A DNA stretch of 42,176 nt from Chitinophaga pinensis (GTDB lineage Bacteria > Bacteroidota > Bacteroidia > NS11-12g > UBA9320): positions 1 to 42,176 of the forward strand of contig CAMDCQ010000001.1 of NCBI GenBank assembly GCA_945890595.1, given 5' to 3'. A program made the translations under genes and the position numbers. Positions 25,553-34,321 of the stretch are shown here, in pieces. The notes beneath the pieces are model-generated. The model had not been told where the DNA came from. It searched no databases and saw only the letters and a program-made list of their open reading frames with translations. Each line of letters starts with the position of its first letter. The stretch's first letter is position 1.

Positions 25553-25855
25553 CTACACATTTTTACTCTTACGTGGTCGTAGGATCCTATCCTTCTTTTC
25601 CGGTTCTTGTCCTGGCTTAGGTCTTGCTTCTTGCACAGATAGTGGTCTATCGTTAATTTTTCGCTTGTCCATTTTCAAAATGGCTTTTTGTCCTTGATAG
25701 TTGGTTGACATCATTACAAAACCGAAACCCTTTGGTTTTTGATCTGTCATTTCTTTTAAAATTTTAACCGATTTAACCTCCCCAAATTCGGAGAATAGTT
25801 CTTGTAATTCTTCTTCGGTTATTTTAAAGTCAATGTTAGAAACAAATAAATTCAT
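25553..25855 (-). CDS. RRM-domain RNA-binding protein
   Basis: The 100-residue protein is one RNA recognition motif with a short basic tail. RNP2 is LFVSNI at residues 3-8 and RNP1 is KGFGFVMM at 42-49, keeping the aromatic residues that stack on RNA bases. The tail after about residue 78 is rich in K, R and P (RPKPGQEPEKKDRILRPRKS). Such small RRM proteins are common in Bacteroidota and are thought to act as global RNA-binding regulators or chaperones; the targets here are unknown. The gene starts 67 bases after a perfect TACTTTTG box, so the leader is fairly long. Confidence 0.9.
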   Translation of the reverse strand: MNLFVSNIDFKITEEELQELFSEFGEVKSVKILKEMTDQKPKGFGFVMMSTNYQGQKAILKMDKRKINDRPLSVQEARPKPGQEPEKKDRILRPRKSKNV

Positions 25856-25922
25856 CTGGAAATACTAAATGTGGAATATGGTGGATTTGATTGTGAGATT
25901 ATGCCGGCTGCTTATAGAAATG

Positions 25923-25930
25923 CAAAAGTA
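25923..25930 (-). promoter_or_regulatory. -7 promoter box of the RRM gene
   Basis: TACTTTTG on the minus strand is a perfect TAnnTTTG box, 67 bases upstream of the RRM ATG. It is divergent from the aldehyde dehydrogenase box at 25968-25975. No TTG is seen at 19-base spacing. Confidence 0.5.
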
Positions 25931-25967
25931 TTAATTCTTAAACAATCTAGCATAAACTAAGGATTCT

Positions 25968-25975
25968 TATTTTTG
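25968..25975 (+). promoter_or_regulatory. -7 promoter box of the aldehyde dehydrogenase gene
   Basis: TATTTTTG is a perfect TAnnTTTG box ending ten bases before the ATG at 25986, which predicts a leader of only a few bases. Confidence 0.6.
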
Positions 25976-25985
25976 CTCTACTTAA

Positions 25986-27428
25986 ATGAAGAAAATAGCC
26001 AATTATATAAACGGTGAATTAAGGGCTCCTGCCAGCAATCAATACATTGACAATTACAATCCTGCGACGGGTAGCGTATATTCCCTTATACCCAATTCTG
26101 GAGAGGAAGATGTTCAATTCGCTATAAAAAGTGCCCGTGAAGCATTCGAGAGCTGGTCTTCATTATCCAACGCAAATAGAGCACACTGGTTAGATAAAAT
26201 CGCTAATGCTATCGAATCTCGGATGGATGAACTTGCGCTGGCAGAAAGCATAGACAATGGCAAGCCCCTCTCTCTGGCAAAATCAGTAGACATACCCAGA
26301 GCACGTGATAATTTTAAATTTTATGCCACTGCTATCATGCATTATGCCTCAGAAAGTCATCGTACCGGAGACGGTATTATCAATTATACATTGCGCAAGC
26401 CTGTAGGTGTGGCGGCTTGTATTTCTCCGTGGAATCTCCCACTATATTTATTCTCCTGGAAAATAGCGCCTGCGTTAGCTGCTGGAAATACAGTAGTTGC
26501 GAAACCTTCAGAAATCACGCCCATGACGGCCTATTTACTTTCCGAAATTTGTGTAGAGATTGGACTTCCACCGGGTGTTTTAAATATCGTGCACGGTTTA
26601 GGTGCTACAACCGGAAACGCTATCATTTCCAGCAATGAAATTGACCTAGTTTCTTTTACTGGAGGAACATCAACTGGGGCTCATATTGCCAAAATTGTAG
26701 CACCAAAATTCAAAAAAATGAGCCTTGAATTAGGAGGCAAAAATCCTAATATCATTTTTGATGATTGTGATTTTGAGAAAGCCTTAAAAACCACGATACA
26801 CAGTTCATTTGAAAATCAAGGACAAATATGTCTTTGCGGATCACGAATTTTAGTACAGCGGGGCATTTATGAAAAGTTTAAAAATGCATTTGTAGAGCAA
26901 GTTGGTAATATGAGAATAGGGAACCCGTTGAGTGAGGATAGCCAGCTAGGAGCCATAGTGAGTAAGCCACATTTTGACAAAATATTAAGTTACATTGAAA
27001 TAGCTAAGTCTGAAGGGGGAAAAATATTAACTGGAGGTGTACCCATTTCTTTGTCAGAAGACAATAAAGACGGTTGGTTTATCGCCCCTACGATTATCGA
27101 AGGGTTAGATCAACAATGCAGAACTAATCAAGAAGAAATTTTTGGACCTGTGGTTACCATCCAACCTTTTGACACCATTGAGGAAGCTTTAGAACTGGCT
27201 AATGCAACAGAATATGGTCTTGCCGCAACCATTTGGACCTCCAACCTAAGTACGGCTCATCATGTAGCAGATAAAATAAAGAGCGGGATTGTATGGGTAA
27301 ATTGCTGGTTACTTAGAGACTTACGCACGCCCTTTGGAGGTATGAAAAATAGTGGTGTTGGTAGAGAAGGTGGCTGGGAAGCCTTAAATTTCTTTACAGA
27401 ACCAAAGAATGTATGTATCAAATTCTAA
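25986..27428 (+). CDS. NAD-dependent aldehyde dehydrogenase, probably 2-aminomuconate/2-hydroxymuconate semialdehyde type
   Basis: The 480-residue enzyme oxidises an aldehyde with NAD(P)+ in the cytosol. The catalytic cysteine is C282 in ENQGQICLCGS, the general-base glutamate E248 is in MSLELGGKNPN, and the cofactor segments ISPWNLPLYLFSWK and FTGGTSTG are intact. The ICLC motif and the C-terminal NCWLLRDLRTPFGG, followed by REGGWEALNFFTEPKNVC, resemble ALDH8-type enzymes that act on 2-aminomuconate or 2-hydroxymuconate semialdehyde in tryptophan or aromatic catabolism. The exact substrate is inferred. The gene is monocistronic, with its own promoter box and a strong terminator downstream. 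Confidence 0.85.
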   Translation: MKKIANYINGELRAPASNQYIDNYNPATGSVYSLIPNSGEEDVQFAIKSAREAFESWSSLSNANRAHWLDKIANAIESRMDELALAESIDNGKPLSLAKSVDIPRARDNFKFYATAIMHYASESHRTGDGIINYTLRKPVGVAACISPWNLPLYLFSWKIAPALAAGNTVVAKPSEITPMTAYLLSEICVEIGLPPGVLNIVHGLGATTGNAIISSNEIDLVSFTGGTSTGAHIAKIVAPKFKKMSLELGGKNPNIIFDDCDFEKALKTTIHSSFENQGQICLCGSRILVQRGIYEKFKNAFVEQVGNMRIGNPLSEDSQLGAIVSKPHFDKILSYIEIAKSEGGKILTGGVPISLSEDNKDGWFIAPTIIEGLDQQCRTNQEEIFGPVVTIQPFDTIEEALELANATEYGLAATIWTSNLSTAHHVADKIKSGIVWVNCWLLRDLRTPFGGMKNSGVGREGGWEALNFFTEPKNVCIKF

Positions 27429-27466
27429 CGTACTCAGTGTAATTATCATAGTAGTACGCTATGTAT

Positions 27467-27504
27467 AAAAAGAGGGGCTTTGCATATGCAAAGCCCCTCT
27501 TTTT
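27467..27504. terminator. Perfectly palindromic bidirectional terminator
   Basis: A 38-base perfect inverted repeat: five A, GAGGGGCTTTGC, central ATAT, then GCAAAGCCCCTC and five T. The T-run on each strand follows a GC-rich stem. It can therefore end the aldehyde dehydrogenase transcript (plus) and the SusCD operon transcript (minus). Confidence 0.9.
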
Positions 27505-27522
27505 GTTAGGAGTATAAAGAAT

Positions 27523-27546
27523 GGAGCAGTTCATTACAACTGCTCC
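27523..27546 (-). terminator. Second hairpin downstream of the SusCD operon
   Basis: GGAGCAGTT (27523-27531) and AACTGCTCC (27538-27546) form a nine-base perfect stem with a six-base loop. It lies 10 bases after the last stop of the minus-strand operon. Only a weak T-rich stretch follows, so it may stabilise the mRNA 3' end rather than terminate. Confidence 0.5.
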
Positions 27547-27556
27547 AAATTTTATA

Positions 27557-28048
27557 TTAGTATTCGTCTTCTATGAAGCCTGTGCGTCTATGGCCAGATA
27601 CAACGTACTCTGCGCCTGGAGCGTCATCTGCAAAACCAACAACCATGTAGATACTATCTGTTACTACACCTGTTTTTGATCTTCCGGCACCAGGAATAAC
27701 CATACCATTTTTCACAATCATTTTGATATCATAACCGTCTACTAAACTAGTTGTGCTATCTGTTGATCCAAATGATAAACCTGCAGGATTTGCAGGAGTT
27801 TTAGCTTTAAAACTCCAAAAATGATCCTCATCGGTCACTATGATTTCCTTACCATCGGCCGCAGCGGTAGTGTAAGTAAGTAAGGTGGTGTGACCAACAC
27901 CATAGATGTCTTCGCCATCTACTGTGTACTCGACATACCATCTACCCGCTAATTCACTACCAGGTATTGTTTCCTTTACGTATTCTTTTTGACATGCAGA
28001 CAACCCTAGTGCTACAAAAGCCAAAATCATTAATTTATTTAATTTCAT
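27557..28048 (-). CDS. Lipocalin-like/lipid-binding-type outer-membrane lipoprotein
   Basis: This 163-residue lipoprotein has the signal MKLNKLMILAFVALGLSAC with the lipidated cysteine at C19. The mature part begins with ELAGRWYVEYTVDGEDIYG and continues as beta strands, recalling the Bacteroidota lipid-binding putative hydrolase family (Lipid_bd) often encoded beside SusD. No catalytic residues can be named. It is the last gene of the four-gene SusC/SusD unit (13-base gap after the previous gene). It probably sits on the outer membrane with that complex, as a ligand-binding accessory. The family assignment is tentative. Confidence 0.7.
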   Translation of the reverse strand: MKLNKLMILAFVALGLSACQKEYVKETIPGSELAGRWYVEYTVDGEDIYGVGHTTLLTYTTAAADGKEIIVTDEDHFWSFKAKTPANPAGLSFGSTDSTTSLVDGYDIKMIVKNGMVIPGAGRSKTGVVTDSIYMVVGFADDAPGAEYVVSGHRRTGFIEDEY

Positions 28049-28061
28049 GTTGTACTATTTG

Positions 28062-28787
28062 TTAAGGTTGAACTTGTTTTAACTCTACTTCGAACGTGAA
28101 TCCCGCATCCCAGTCTGTTGAGAATGATATTGTTTTGTTAGCCGCATCAACTGACATGGAAGTCATTTCACACACTCCTCCAAAAGTCCCAACTGAGAAG
28201 GAAGGCAACACAAAGTCATTTCCCGCAATACTATTCGCAGTGATAACTGCTCCTGAAGCGATATACTTGGTTCCGTAAGCTCTTCCTGTTTCATAATAAG
28301 ACCCAATACCACAAGATAACTCATAAGTACCGTCTGCATTTTTCCAAATCAGTACATGTTTCATCTCTTTATATTGAGCACCTGCATTACCATTACGAAC
28401 TACCGTAGCATTGTATAAGCCTTCGATGCTATTCACTAAATCGCCTGTTTTATACACCCATAATGTTCTTGATTTTACGCCATCAAATCCATCTTGATTA
28501 GTAGAAGTATACGTCAATACATACTTATCAGGGGTATTTAAATCTAGTGATCCACCTCTATAACTACCCACTCCAGTAGTCACTACAGGAATCGATTTAC
28601 CGTTTTCTGTTGCGGTAACTCCTGGATCTGTAAATGATGCTCCTGCTTCTAAATAGACAGTTGTAGGACCTGCCACTTCCATTAAGGGATAATTTGTTAC
28701 TTTCGACAATCCCCCTGTTGTCTCTTTCTCACATCCCGTGAATGCAAAAAGAGCAATTCCTGCTATTAATAAAATATTATTTTTCAT
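28062..28787 (-). CDS. Ig-like-domain surface lipoprotein of the SusCD operon
   Basis: This 241-residue lipoprotein has the signal MKNNILLIAGIALFAFTGC (C19). Residues about 38-112 look like a bacterial Ig-like domain of the DUF5011/DUF5012 type, with VYLEAGASFTDPGVTATENG and YVLTYTSTNQDGFDGVKSRT. This is followed by a roughly 120-residue beta-rich region with no recognised motif. Proteins of this build commonly accompany SusD in Bacteroidota uptake operons as surface ligand-binding components. It lies 18 bases after susD and 13 bases before the next lipoprotein gene, so all are probably co-transcribed. The ligand is unknown. Confidence 0.75.
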   Translation of the reverse strand: MKNNILLIAGIALFAFTGCEKETTGGLSKVTNYPLMEVAGPTTVYLEAGASFTDPGVTATENGKSIPVVTTGVGSYRGGSLDLNTPDKYVLTYTSTNQDGFDGVKSRTLWVYKTGDLVNSIEGLYNATVVRNGNAGAQYKEMKHVLIWKNADGTYELSCGIGSYYETGRAYGTKYIASGAVITANSIAGNDFVLPSFSVGTFGGVCEMTSMSVDAANKTISFSTDWDAGFTFEVELKQVQP

Positions 28788-28805
28788 GGTATTTTTTAAT
28801 TTTAA

Positions 28806-30272
28806 TTATTTTTTGTCCCACCATACTTTGGTGTATATATTTCCCACTTGACCTGGAGCATTATTATTTCTAGAAATTTCAATCTCTGGCACCCATAATC
28901 TTCTTGGCGTTTGACCATTTGGCAAAACAGACGTATATGAAGTAGTACGCTCAAAGAATCCACCTGGAGTACCCTTAGCGTTAGCGCTTAATGGAGGATA
29001 GTTGGTTCTATTCATTTCAAAGAAAGCTTCAAGATTAGAGACATTGGCTAATGCAATCCACTTTTGATTCATGATTTGCCCTATTTCTGTTTCTATTGCT
29101 CCACCTGATACGTATTCGTAAAATCCTCCAGCTCCATATAAGTCACTAGCTCCTGAAAGACCATGCAACGCAAATGAACTCTCAATTCCTGCTTCGTATG
29201 CAGCCTGAGCACCTGCTCCGCCATTATATCTAACTTGTGCTTCTGCTACCAAGAAATCTTTCTCTGTAACTGTCATTAAATACACTGGTGTTAACGCATT
29301 GTATTTAGGAGTAGACAAATCTGTACCTTTTACCACGAGATTATCGTAATCTCCTTGGTCGTTACCTTTATGTCCACTGGCGCTTGGAGTGAATATAGCA
29401 CCTAGTCTAGGATCTGAGAAAGAATCTAGAACCCATAAAAGCGTTCTGCTTGCTCTTTGGTTCACACCTTTAAGAAATTGTACATCAACACCGTACATAG
29501 GGTTTTGTTTACCAGGCTCATTTGCAAACTGCGTCATCTCCGCATTTTCTGTAATGAAATTATCCTCTGTCAAAAGTGCTTGAACTGCCGCTGGATTTGC
29601 CATACTTGTGTATGACATACGCATATACATTTTTAATTTTAGTGTATTAGCAAAACGTACCCATTGGTCCATATCTCCACCATAAATGATATCTCTAGAC
29701 CCGGGATCTTTGCCCATATCTCCATCTTGATAACGAGCTACAGCCTCATCAATTCTTGCTAAAAGAATAGGATAAACATCAGCACCATTATCGAACTTAG
29801 GGTTAATTATCCCATCGCTTACGCCCTTAAACGCTTCCGTAAATGGAATATCATTATACAAATCAGCTAACATTTGCATTGCAAAAGATTGAGTAAGCGT
29901 TGCAATTAAGTAATACGCATTGTCTCCATCTGCAGATGATTTTGTTCTAATGATTTCTAAGTCATTTAAACCACCAGCATAAGCTTCGGTCCACTCACGG
30001 TTATAGAAATCAGTTGTTAAGTTATACGCATCTATTTTCTTGTACTGACTTGCAGTAGGACTTTGCGTATAGTATTGAGCCCAAAAGCCCCCTAGGTTGT
30101 GGAATGAGCCACCAAAAGTTGCCGCGACGCTAGCTTGAGCACCAGGCAAAATAAAATCAACCGAAACATCTTGAGGATTGTTTGGGTCGGTATTTACATC
30201 CAGATAGTCCTTGCATCCAAAGAAAGAAAATGCAAGCATACTTATTAATGTATATTTTAAAATATTATTCAT
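28806..30272 (-). CDS. SusD/RagB-like outer-membrane lipoprotein (SusD_2 type)
   Basis: SusD-like proteins form the lid over a SusC barrel and capture ligand at the cell surface. The 488-residue protein has a lipoprotein signal ending in FSFFGC (C20) and the characteristic CKDYLDVNTDPNNP start. A helical TPR-like core follows (AYYLIATLTQSFAMQMLADLYNDIPFTEAF), then DFLVAEAQVRYNGG and a C-terminal PRRLWVPEIEISRNN segment. The N-terminal motif places it in the SusD_2-like group rather than the starch-type SusD. It is 12 bases downstream of susC. No glycoside hydrolase is linked, so a carbohydrate ligand should not be assumed. Confidence 0.92.
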   Translation of the reverse strand: MNNILKYTLISMLAFSFFGCKDYLDVNTDPNNPQDVSVDFILPGAQASVAATFGGSFHNLGGFWAQYYTQSPTASQYKKIDAYNLTTDFYNREWTEAYAGGLNDLEIIRTKSSADGDNAYYLIATLTQSFAMQMLADLYNDIPFTEAFKGVSDGIINPKFDNGADVYPILLARIDEAVARYQDGDMGKDPGSRDIIYGGDMDQWVRFANTLKLKMYMRMSYTSMANPAAVQALLTEDNFITENAEMTQFANEPGKQNPMYGVDVQFLKGVNQRASRTLLWVLDSFSDPRLGAIFTPSASGHKGNDQGDYDNLVVKGTDLSTPKYNALTPVYLMTVTEKDFLVAEAQVRYNGGAGAQAAYEAGIESSFALHGLSGASDLYGAGGFYEYVSGGAIETEIGQIMNQKWIALANVSNLEAFFEMNRTNYPPLSANAKGTPGGFFERTTSYTSVLPNGQTPRRLWVPEIEISRNNNAPGQVGNIYTKVWWDKK

Positions 30273-30284
30273 TTTTATTATCTA

Positions 30285-33200
30285 TTAAAAGTTAAACTTA
30301 AGTGAAAATCCGTAAGATCTAGTTGTTGGATTTGCCGCAAATTCACCGTATTCTGCTTGGTTACCATTACCAAAAGTAGTTACCTCTGGATCAATAAACT
30401 GATTTTCTGATGGAGTCCATATAAATAGATTTCTACCTATAAGGCTTATCGAAACACCTGCAAATGGCATTTTCTCTAACGATGATTTTGGAAGAGAATA
30501 GGTCAATGCCAACTCTCTAAGTTTAGTGAATGATTTATCAATAACATACTGTGCATCGCGTGCATCGCTAGTATGATATTCGTGTAAATCTGCTGGATCT
30601 ACAGGTGTAGTATTTTCTACATAGCTTTTAGATCCGTCTGCGTTTTCTACTTCTACTACTGAGTTTGGCACAACAAAAGGTTTTCTATCATTAAACGTAG
30701 TCGTAGCTGACTGTCCTGTCCAAGATAGTAAGCTTGCTGTGTGTGTATACATTAAACCACCTTTTCTAATATCAAATAAAACACCTAGACTAAATTGTTT
30801 GTAGCTAAAGTTATTCTTGATACCCATTATGTAATTTCTTTGAGAATTGCCATACGTAACTTTTTCAGCTCCTGTAATAGGAAGGCCTTGCGTATTTACA
30901 ACAATTGCTCCATCTGGAGAATATTGATAGGTAGAACCTTCATATACACCGATAGGCTGACCTAACATAGCATAGTATCCGATAGTACTTAATCCACCTA
31001 AGCTCACTCTGTCAACAGCGTCATCTAAATCTGTTACTTGGTTTCTATTTCGTGTAAAGTTTACAGAAGGAGTCCAGTTAAATCCATTCTCATTTTTAAT
31101 AACTCGGTAAGAGATTAATGCTTCTACACCTTTATTTTCAACAGTTGCCGCGTTAGCCCAATAGTACCCACTGCCGCTACCTGGTGAAACAGGCACTTGC
31201 AAAATTTGACCTTTAGTAACACGGTTGTAGTATGTAAGTTCAACATTCATTCTCGCATCTAATAGTTTTAAATCTGTACCTATTTCAATCTCAGTTGTAA
31301 TCTCTGGTCTCAAATCTGGATTTTTAATTAGATTTCCTGCTGTAAATGCGTTAGTACCACCTGCTAGTGGGAACGTCATATCTTGGAATGGAAGGCTTAT
31401 GCCTGTTTGCGTATAGATAGAATTAACTACATATATCGGTGCATCGTTACCTGTATTACCTAACCCTACTCTTAACTTACCAAAATCTAACCATGAAGGT
31501 TTACTTGATATTGCATCTGTAAACACAAAACTTAAGTTAGCTGCTGGATAGAAAATAGCATTGTTCTCTGCAGGAAGTGTTGAAGACCAATCATTTCTTG
31601 CACTTAAGTTTAAGAATAACATATTCTTATAGGCTGCTGAGGCAACTCCATAAACACCAAAAAGTCTTCTTAATTGATCATTTCTTTCAACAGTAGGAGT
31701 AGCTGGACTGTTAGAAAGGTTATAGAAACCTTCAATATCTAAAGCCGCAACGCTTGATGACAAACTAGATGAACCTCTTTCATTCAAGTTAGCACCTGCC
31801 ACTACGTCTACCGATAGTAAAGGATTAATTTCCTTATTCCATAGTAAGTTAAAATCGTGGTTATATTGTTTTCTGGCGATAGTTTGTTCCGTAACAGAAC
31901 CTAGGTTATTAACCGTTGAATTAGGACCCGTAGGTTGCAATATTGCTTCATACGTGCTAATGTCATTGTTTTCAATGTCATATCCAAAACGGTACACACC
32001 TTTTAGGTTTGTTGCTAAATCAACTTTAGTCTCTACACTACCAAAGAACTTAGTCGCATCATATTCATTACCATTTTCATATAAAGCCCAATATGGGTTT
32101 GTAGTCCCGTAAGGAGTAAAATAATCGTTGATACTATAAAATTTGTCGCGATAGTTTTGCATATCGATTACTGACATATTTCTAGGAATATCTAATATGT
32201 TTCGGTAGATATTATTTTCTTGTTGGCCTGACAACACAAATTGGCTATTGGTATTAGACATGTTTGCAGATGCAGACATCGACACTTTCCCAAAGTTTTG
32301 ACTTCCTCTGAAAGCCAATGTATTTCGGTCATAACGATCCTCATCGGTAGGGATAATACCATCTTGCTTTACATTGGAATACGACGCGTAAAAGCTACTT
32401 TTCTCACTGCCTCCGTTTATACCAACATGTGTTTTGTAGTTAGTGCCTCTTTCAAAAAAGTCTCTAACGTTATTTTCCAATGCAGAATATGGAGCAAGTA
32501 ACTGAGAGTTATCTACTTCACGACCGATTACGCGAGACTTCCCGTCAAAAGTAGGACCCCATGAACCATTTTCATCTAAAGCGTGAGTCGCACTCCAACC
32601 TTGTCCGTATGAGTTTTGAAAAGTAGGCAGTTTTAAAACGCTACTATACGTAGCATCAAAACCAAGGTCAATACCTATAGCTTTTTTACCATTTGCATTG
32701 GTAGAACCTTTTTTAGTAGTAATTAAAATTACACCATTTGCAGCACGAGATCCATAAAGCGCAGATGCAGAAGATCCCTTAAGAACTTGTACACTTTCAA
32801 TATCTTCAGGATTTACAGCATTTAAACCGTTACCAAAGTCAAAACCACCATTTAAAGAGGTATTATTCGTTGAACTGTTAGTCATCGGTACACCGTCAAT
32901 GATGATAAGCGGTTGATTGTCTTGAGAAATAGACTGAATACCTCTAATCACAATTCGAGTAGAAGCACCAGGATTACTTCCTGCTGAGTTAATATCAACA
33001 CCCGCCATTTTACCCTGCATTCCATTCAATACTGAACGATCACCTCCTTCGGTGATGTCCTTAGTAGTGACAGAAGACATTGCATAACCAATACTACGCG
33101 TGCTACGCTTAATATTTTGTGCAGACACAATAACTTCGTTAAGCGCATCTTCACCAGCTTCCATCTTCACGGTAACACTGTTCGAAGCACCAACAGTAAC

Positions 33201-33452
33201 CTCTTGATCTGCCATGCCGATAAAACTGACTTGGAGTACAGGCGCAGCTGTGGTTGTTTTGATACTGAAACGACCATCAGTGCCAGATATGGCACCATTA
33301 GACGTTCCTTTTTCCTTAATCACGGCCCCAGTAACAGGCTGTGATTTTGAATCCGTTACCATCCCGGTAACAGATCGCGTTTGAGCGTGTGCTACAACTG
33401 CAAAAAGCAGCAACGCACAAACCCCTAGAAATTTGATTAATTGTTTCTTCAT
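30285..33452 (-). CDS. SusC/RagA-family TonB-dependent outer-membrane transporter
   Basis: This 1055-residue energy-coupled importer has its start set at ATG 33452 (MKKQLIKFLGVCALLLFAVV), because that gives a clean signal peptide ending in AHA. The frame is open to an ATG at 33527, but the extra 25 residues would bury the signal. Domains in order are a carboxypeptidase-regulatory-like domain (SVTGMVTDSKSQPVTGAVI), a SusC plug with SVQVLKGSSASALYGSRAAN and GVILITTKKG, and a 22-strand-type barrel ending in TTRSYGFSLKFNF. There is no STN domain, so signalling through a FecR-type anti-sigma factor is not expected, and none is encoded nearby. It is the first gene of a four-gene operon; no perfect promoter box is seen upstream. 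Confidence 0.93.
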   Translation of the reverse strand: MKKQLIKFLGVCALLLFAVVAHAQTRSVTGMVTDSKSQPVTGAVIKEKGTSNGAISGTDGRFSIKTTTAAPVLQVSFIGMADQEVTVGASNSVTVKMEAGEDALNEVIVSAQNIKRSTRSIGYAMSSVTTKDITEGGDRSVLNGMQGKMAGVDINSAGSNPGASTRIVIRGIQSISQDNQPLIIIDGVPMTNSSTNNTSLNGGFDFGNGLNAVNPEDIESVQVLKGSSASALYGSRAANGVILITTKKGSTNANGKKAIGIDLGFDATYSSVLKLPTFQNSYGQGWSATHALDENGSWGPTFDGKSRVIGREVDNSQLLAPYSALENNVRDFFERGTNYKTHVGINGGSEKSSFYASYSNVKQDGIIPTDEDRYDRNTLAFRGSQNFGKVSMSASANMSNTNSQFVLSGQQENNIYRNILDIPRNMSVIDMQNYRDKFYSINDYFTPYGTTNPYWALYENGNEYDATKFFGSVETKVDLATNLKGVYRFGYDIENNDISTYEAILQPTGPNSTVNNLGSVTEQTIARKQYNHDFNLLWNKEINPLLSVDVVAGANLNERGSSSLSSSVAALDIEGFYNLSNSPATPTVERNDQLRRLFGVYGVASAAYKNMLFLNLSARNDWSSTLPAENNAIFYPAANLSFVFTDAISSKPSWLDFGKLRVGLGNTGNDAPIYVVNSIYTQTGISLPFQDMTFPLAGGTNAFTAGNLIKNPDLRPEITTEIEIGTDLKLLDARMNVELTYYNRVTKGQILQVPVSPGSGSGYYWANAATVENKGVEALISYRVIKNENGFNWTPSVNFTRNRNQVTDLDDAVDRVSLGGLSTIGYYAMLGQPIGVYEGSTYQYSPDGAIVVNTQGLPITGAEKVTYGNSQRNYIMGIKNNFSYKQFSLGVLFDIRKGGLMYTHTASLLSWTGQSATTTFNDRKPFVVPNSVVEVENADGSKSYVENTTPVDPADLHEYHTSDARDAQYVIDKSFTKLRELALTYSLPKSSLEKMPFAGVSISLIGRNLFIWTPSENQFIDPEVTTFGNGNQAEYGEFAANPTTRSYGFSLKFNF

Positions 33453-33664
33453 AAACTTAGCTTTTAGAAAAATAAAGACGCAATATATAATAACATTTTC
33501 ATAATATACAAGTAATTTAAAATTCATTAAACTGATACAATCAATAATAGGACTTGCCGAGCTAAAAAAAGTGTGATTGTATTAGATGGAACGGATATTT
33601 ACGTTTAATTGTTAAGAAGTGGAAAACAACACCACTTAATAGCGTAAACTTGTATCTTCGTCTT

Positions 33665-33672
33665 TATCTTTG
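33665..33672 (+). promoter_or_regulatory. -7 promoter box of the DUF4290-murA unit
   Basis: TATCTTTG is a perfect TAnnTTTG box ending ten bases before the ATG at 33683. A one-mismatch copy (TATCTTCG, 33653-33660) lies 12 bases upstream of it. Confidence 0.6.
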
Positions 33673-33682
33673 TCCGCAGTAA

Positions 33683-34321
33683 ATGGATTTAACATACAAC
33701 ACGCAACAAGAACAAATAAAGCTAACAGAGTACGGCCGGGGCGTGCAAGAAATGGTTGCACACCTTATGCTGGAGAAAGACCGCGATAAACGAAATGTGC
33801 TAGCCCATACCGTTTTCAGAGTAATGGTTAACCTTAATCCAGAACTAAAAAACCAAACAAACTACGAAAAGACTGTTTGGGACCACATGCACGAGATTGC
33901 CAACTATGAGCTCGATATAGATAATGACTTTCCTACCCCTCAGCCAGCTGCCAAAGCAGTAAAACCAGAACATCTTGGGTATAAAGACGTATTGAGTAAA
34001 TACAGATATTATGGTCGTAATCTCATTGATATGATTGACGGAGCTAAAGATATGGAAGAAGGAGACTTGAAAAAAATGTACATTAATTACATCGCTTCTT
34101 TCATGGTTAATTCATCCAAAGCTTGGAATGAAGAAGACCTAACCCCTACTCAAGTTATTCAACATTTGGCAGATCTTTCCAATGGCATGTTGCAAATAAG
34201 TGCAGACTCACTTGATATACACCTTGAAACTATTGTTAAAAAACCGTTGTATCCTAACAATAGAAACAAGAATAATAAAAATAAAAAGAAACCTTTCAAC
34301 CCTAAATACAAGAAAAGATAA
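33683..34321 (+). CDS. DUF4290 family protein
   Basis: This 212-residue cytosolic protein belongs to a Bacteroidota family of unknown function regularly found just before murA. It begins MDLTYNTQQEQIKLTEYGRG, is mostly helical, and ends in a strongly basic N/K-rich tail from about residue 190 (NNRNKNNKNKKKPFNPKYKK), suggesting contact with nucleic acid or ribosome. No catalytic motif is visible. Its stop directly abuts the murA ATG (TAA then ATG at 34322), so the two genes are co-transcribed and probably translationally coupled. A role in cell-wall precursor supply is only guilt by association. Confidence 0.85.
   Translation: MDLTYNTQQEQIKLTEYGRGVQEMVAHLMLEKDRDKRNVLAHTVFRVMVNLNPELKNQTNYEKTVWDHMHEIANYELDIDNDFPTPQPAAKAVKPEHLGYKDVLSKYRYYGRNLIDMIDGAKDMEEGDLKKMYINYIASFMVNSSKAWNEEDLTPTQVIQHLADLSNGMLQISADSLDIHLETIVKKPLYPNNRNKNNKNKKKPFNPKYKKR

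Noticed and set aside
33453..33527. Longer SusC start at 33527
   Set aside because: It would put 25 residues before a clean signal peptide that begins at ATG 33452.
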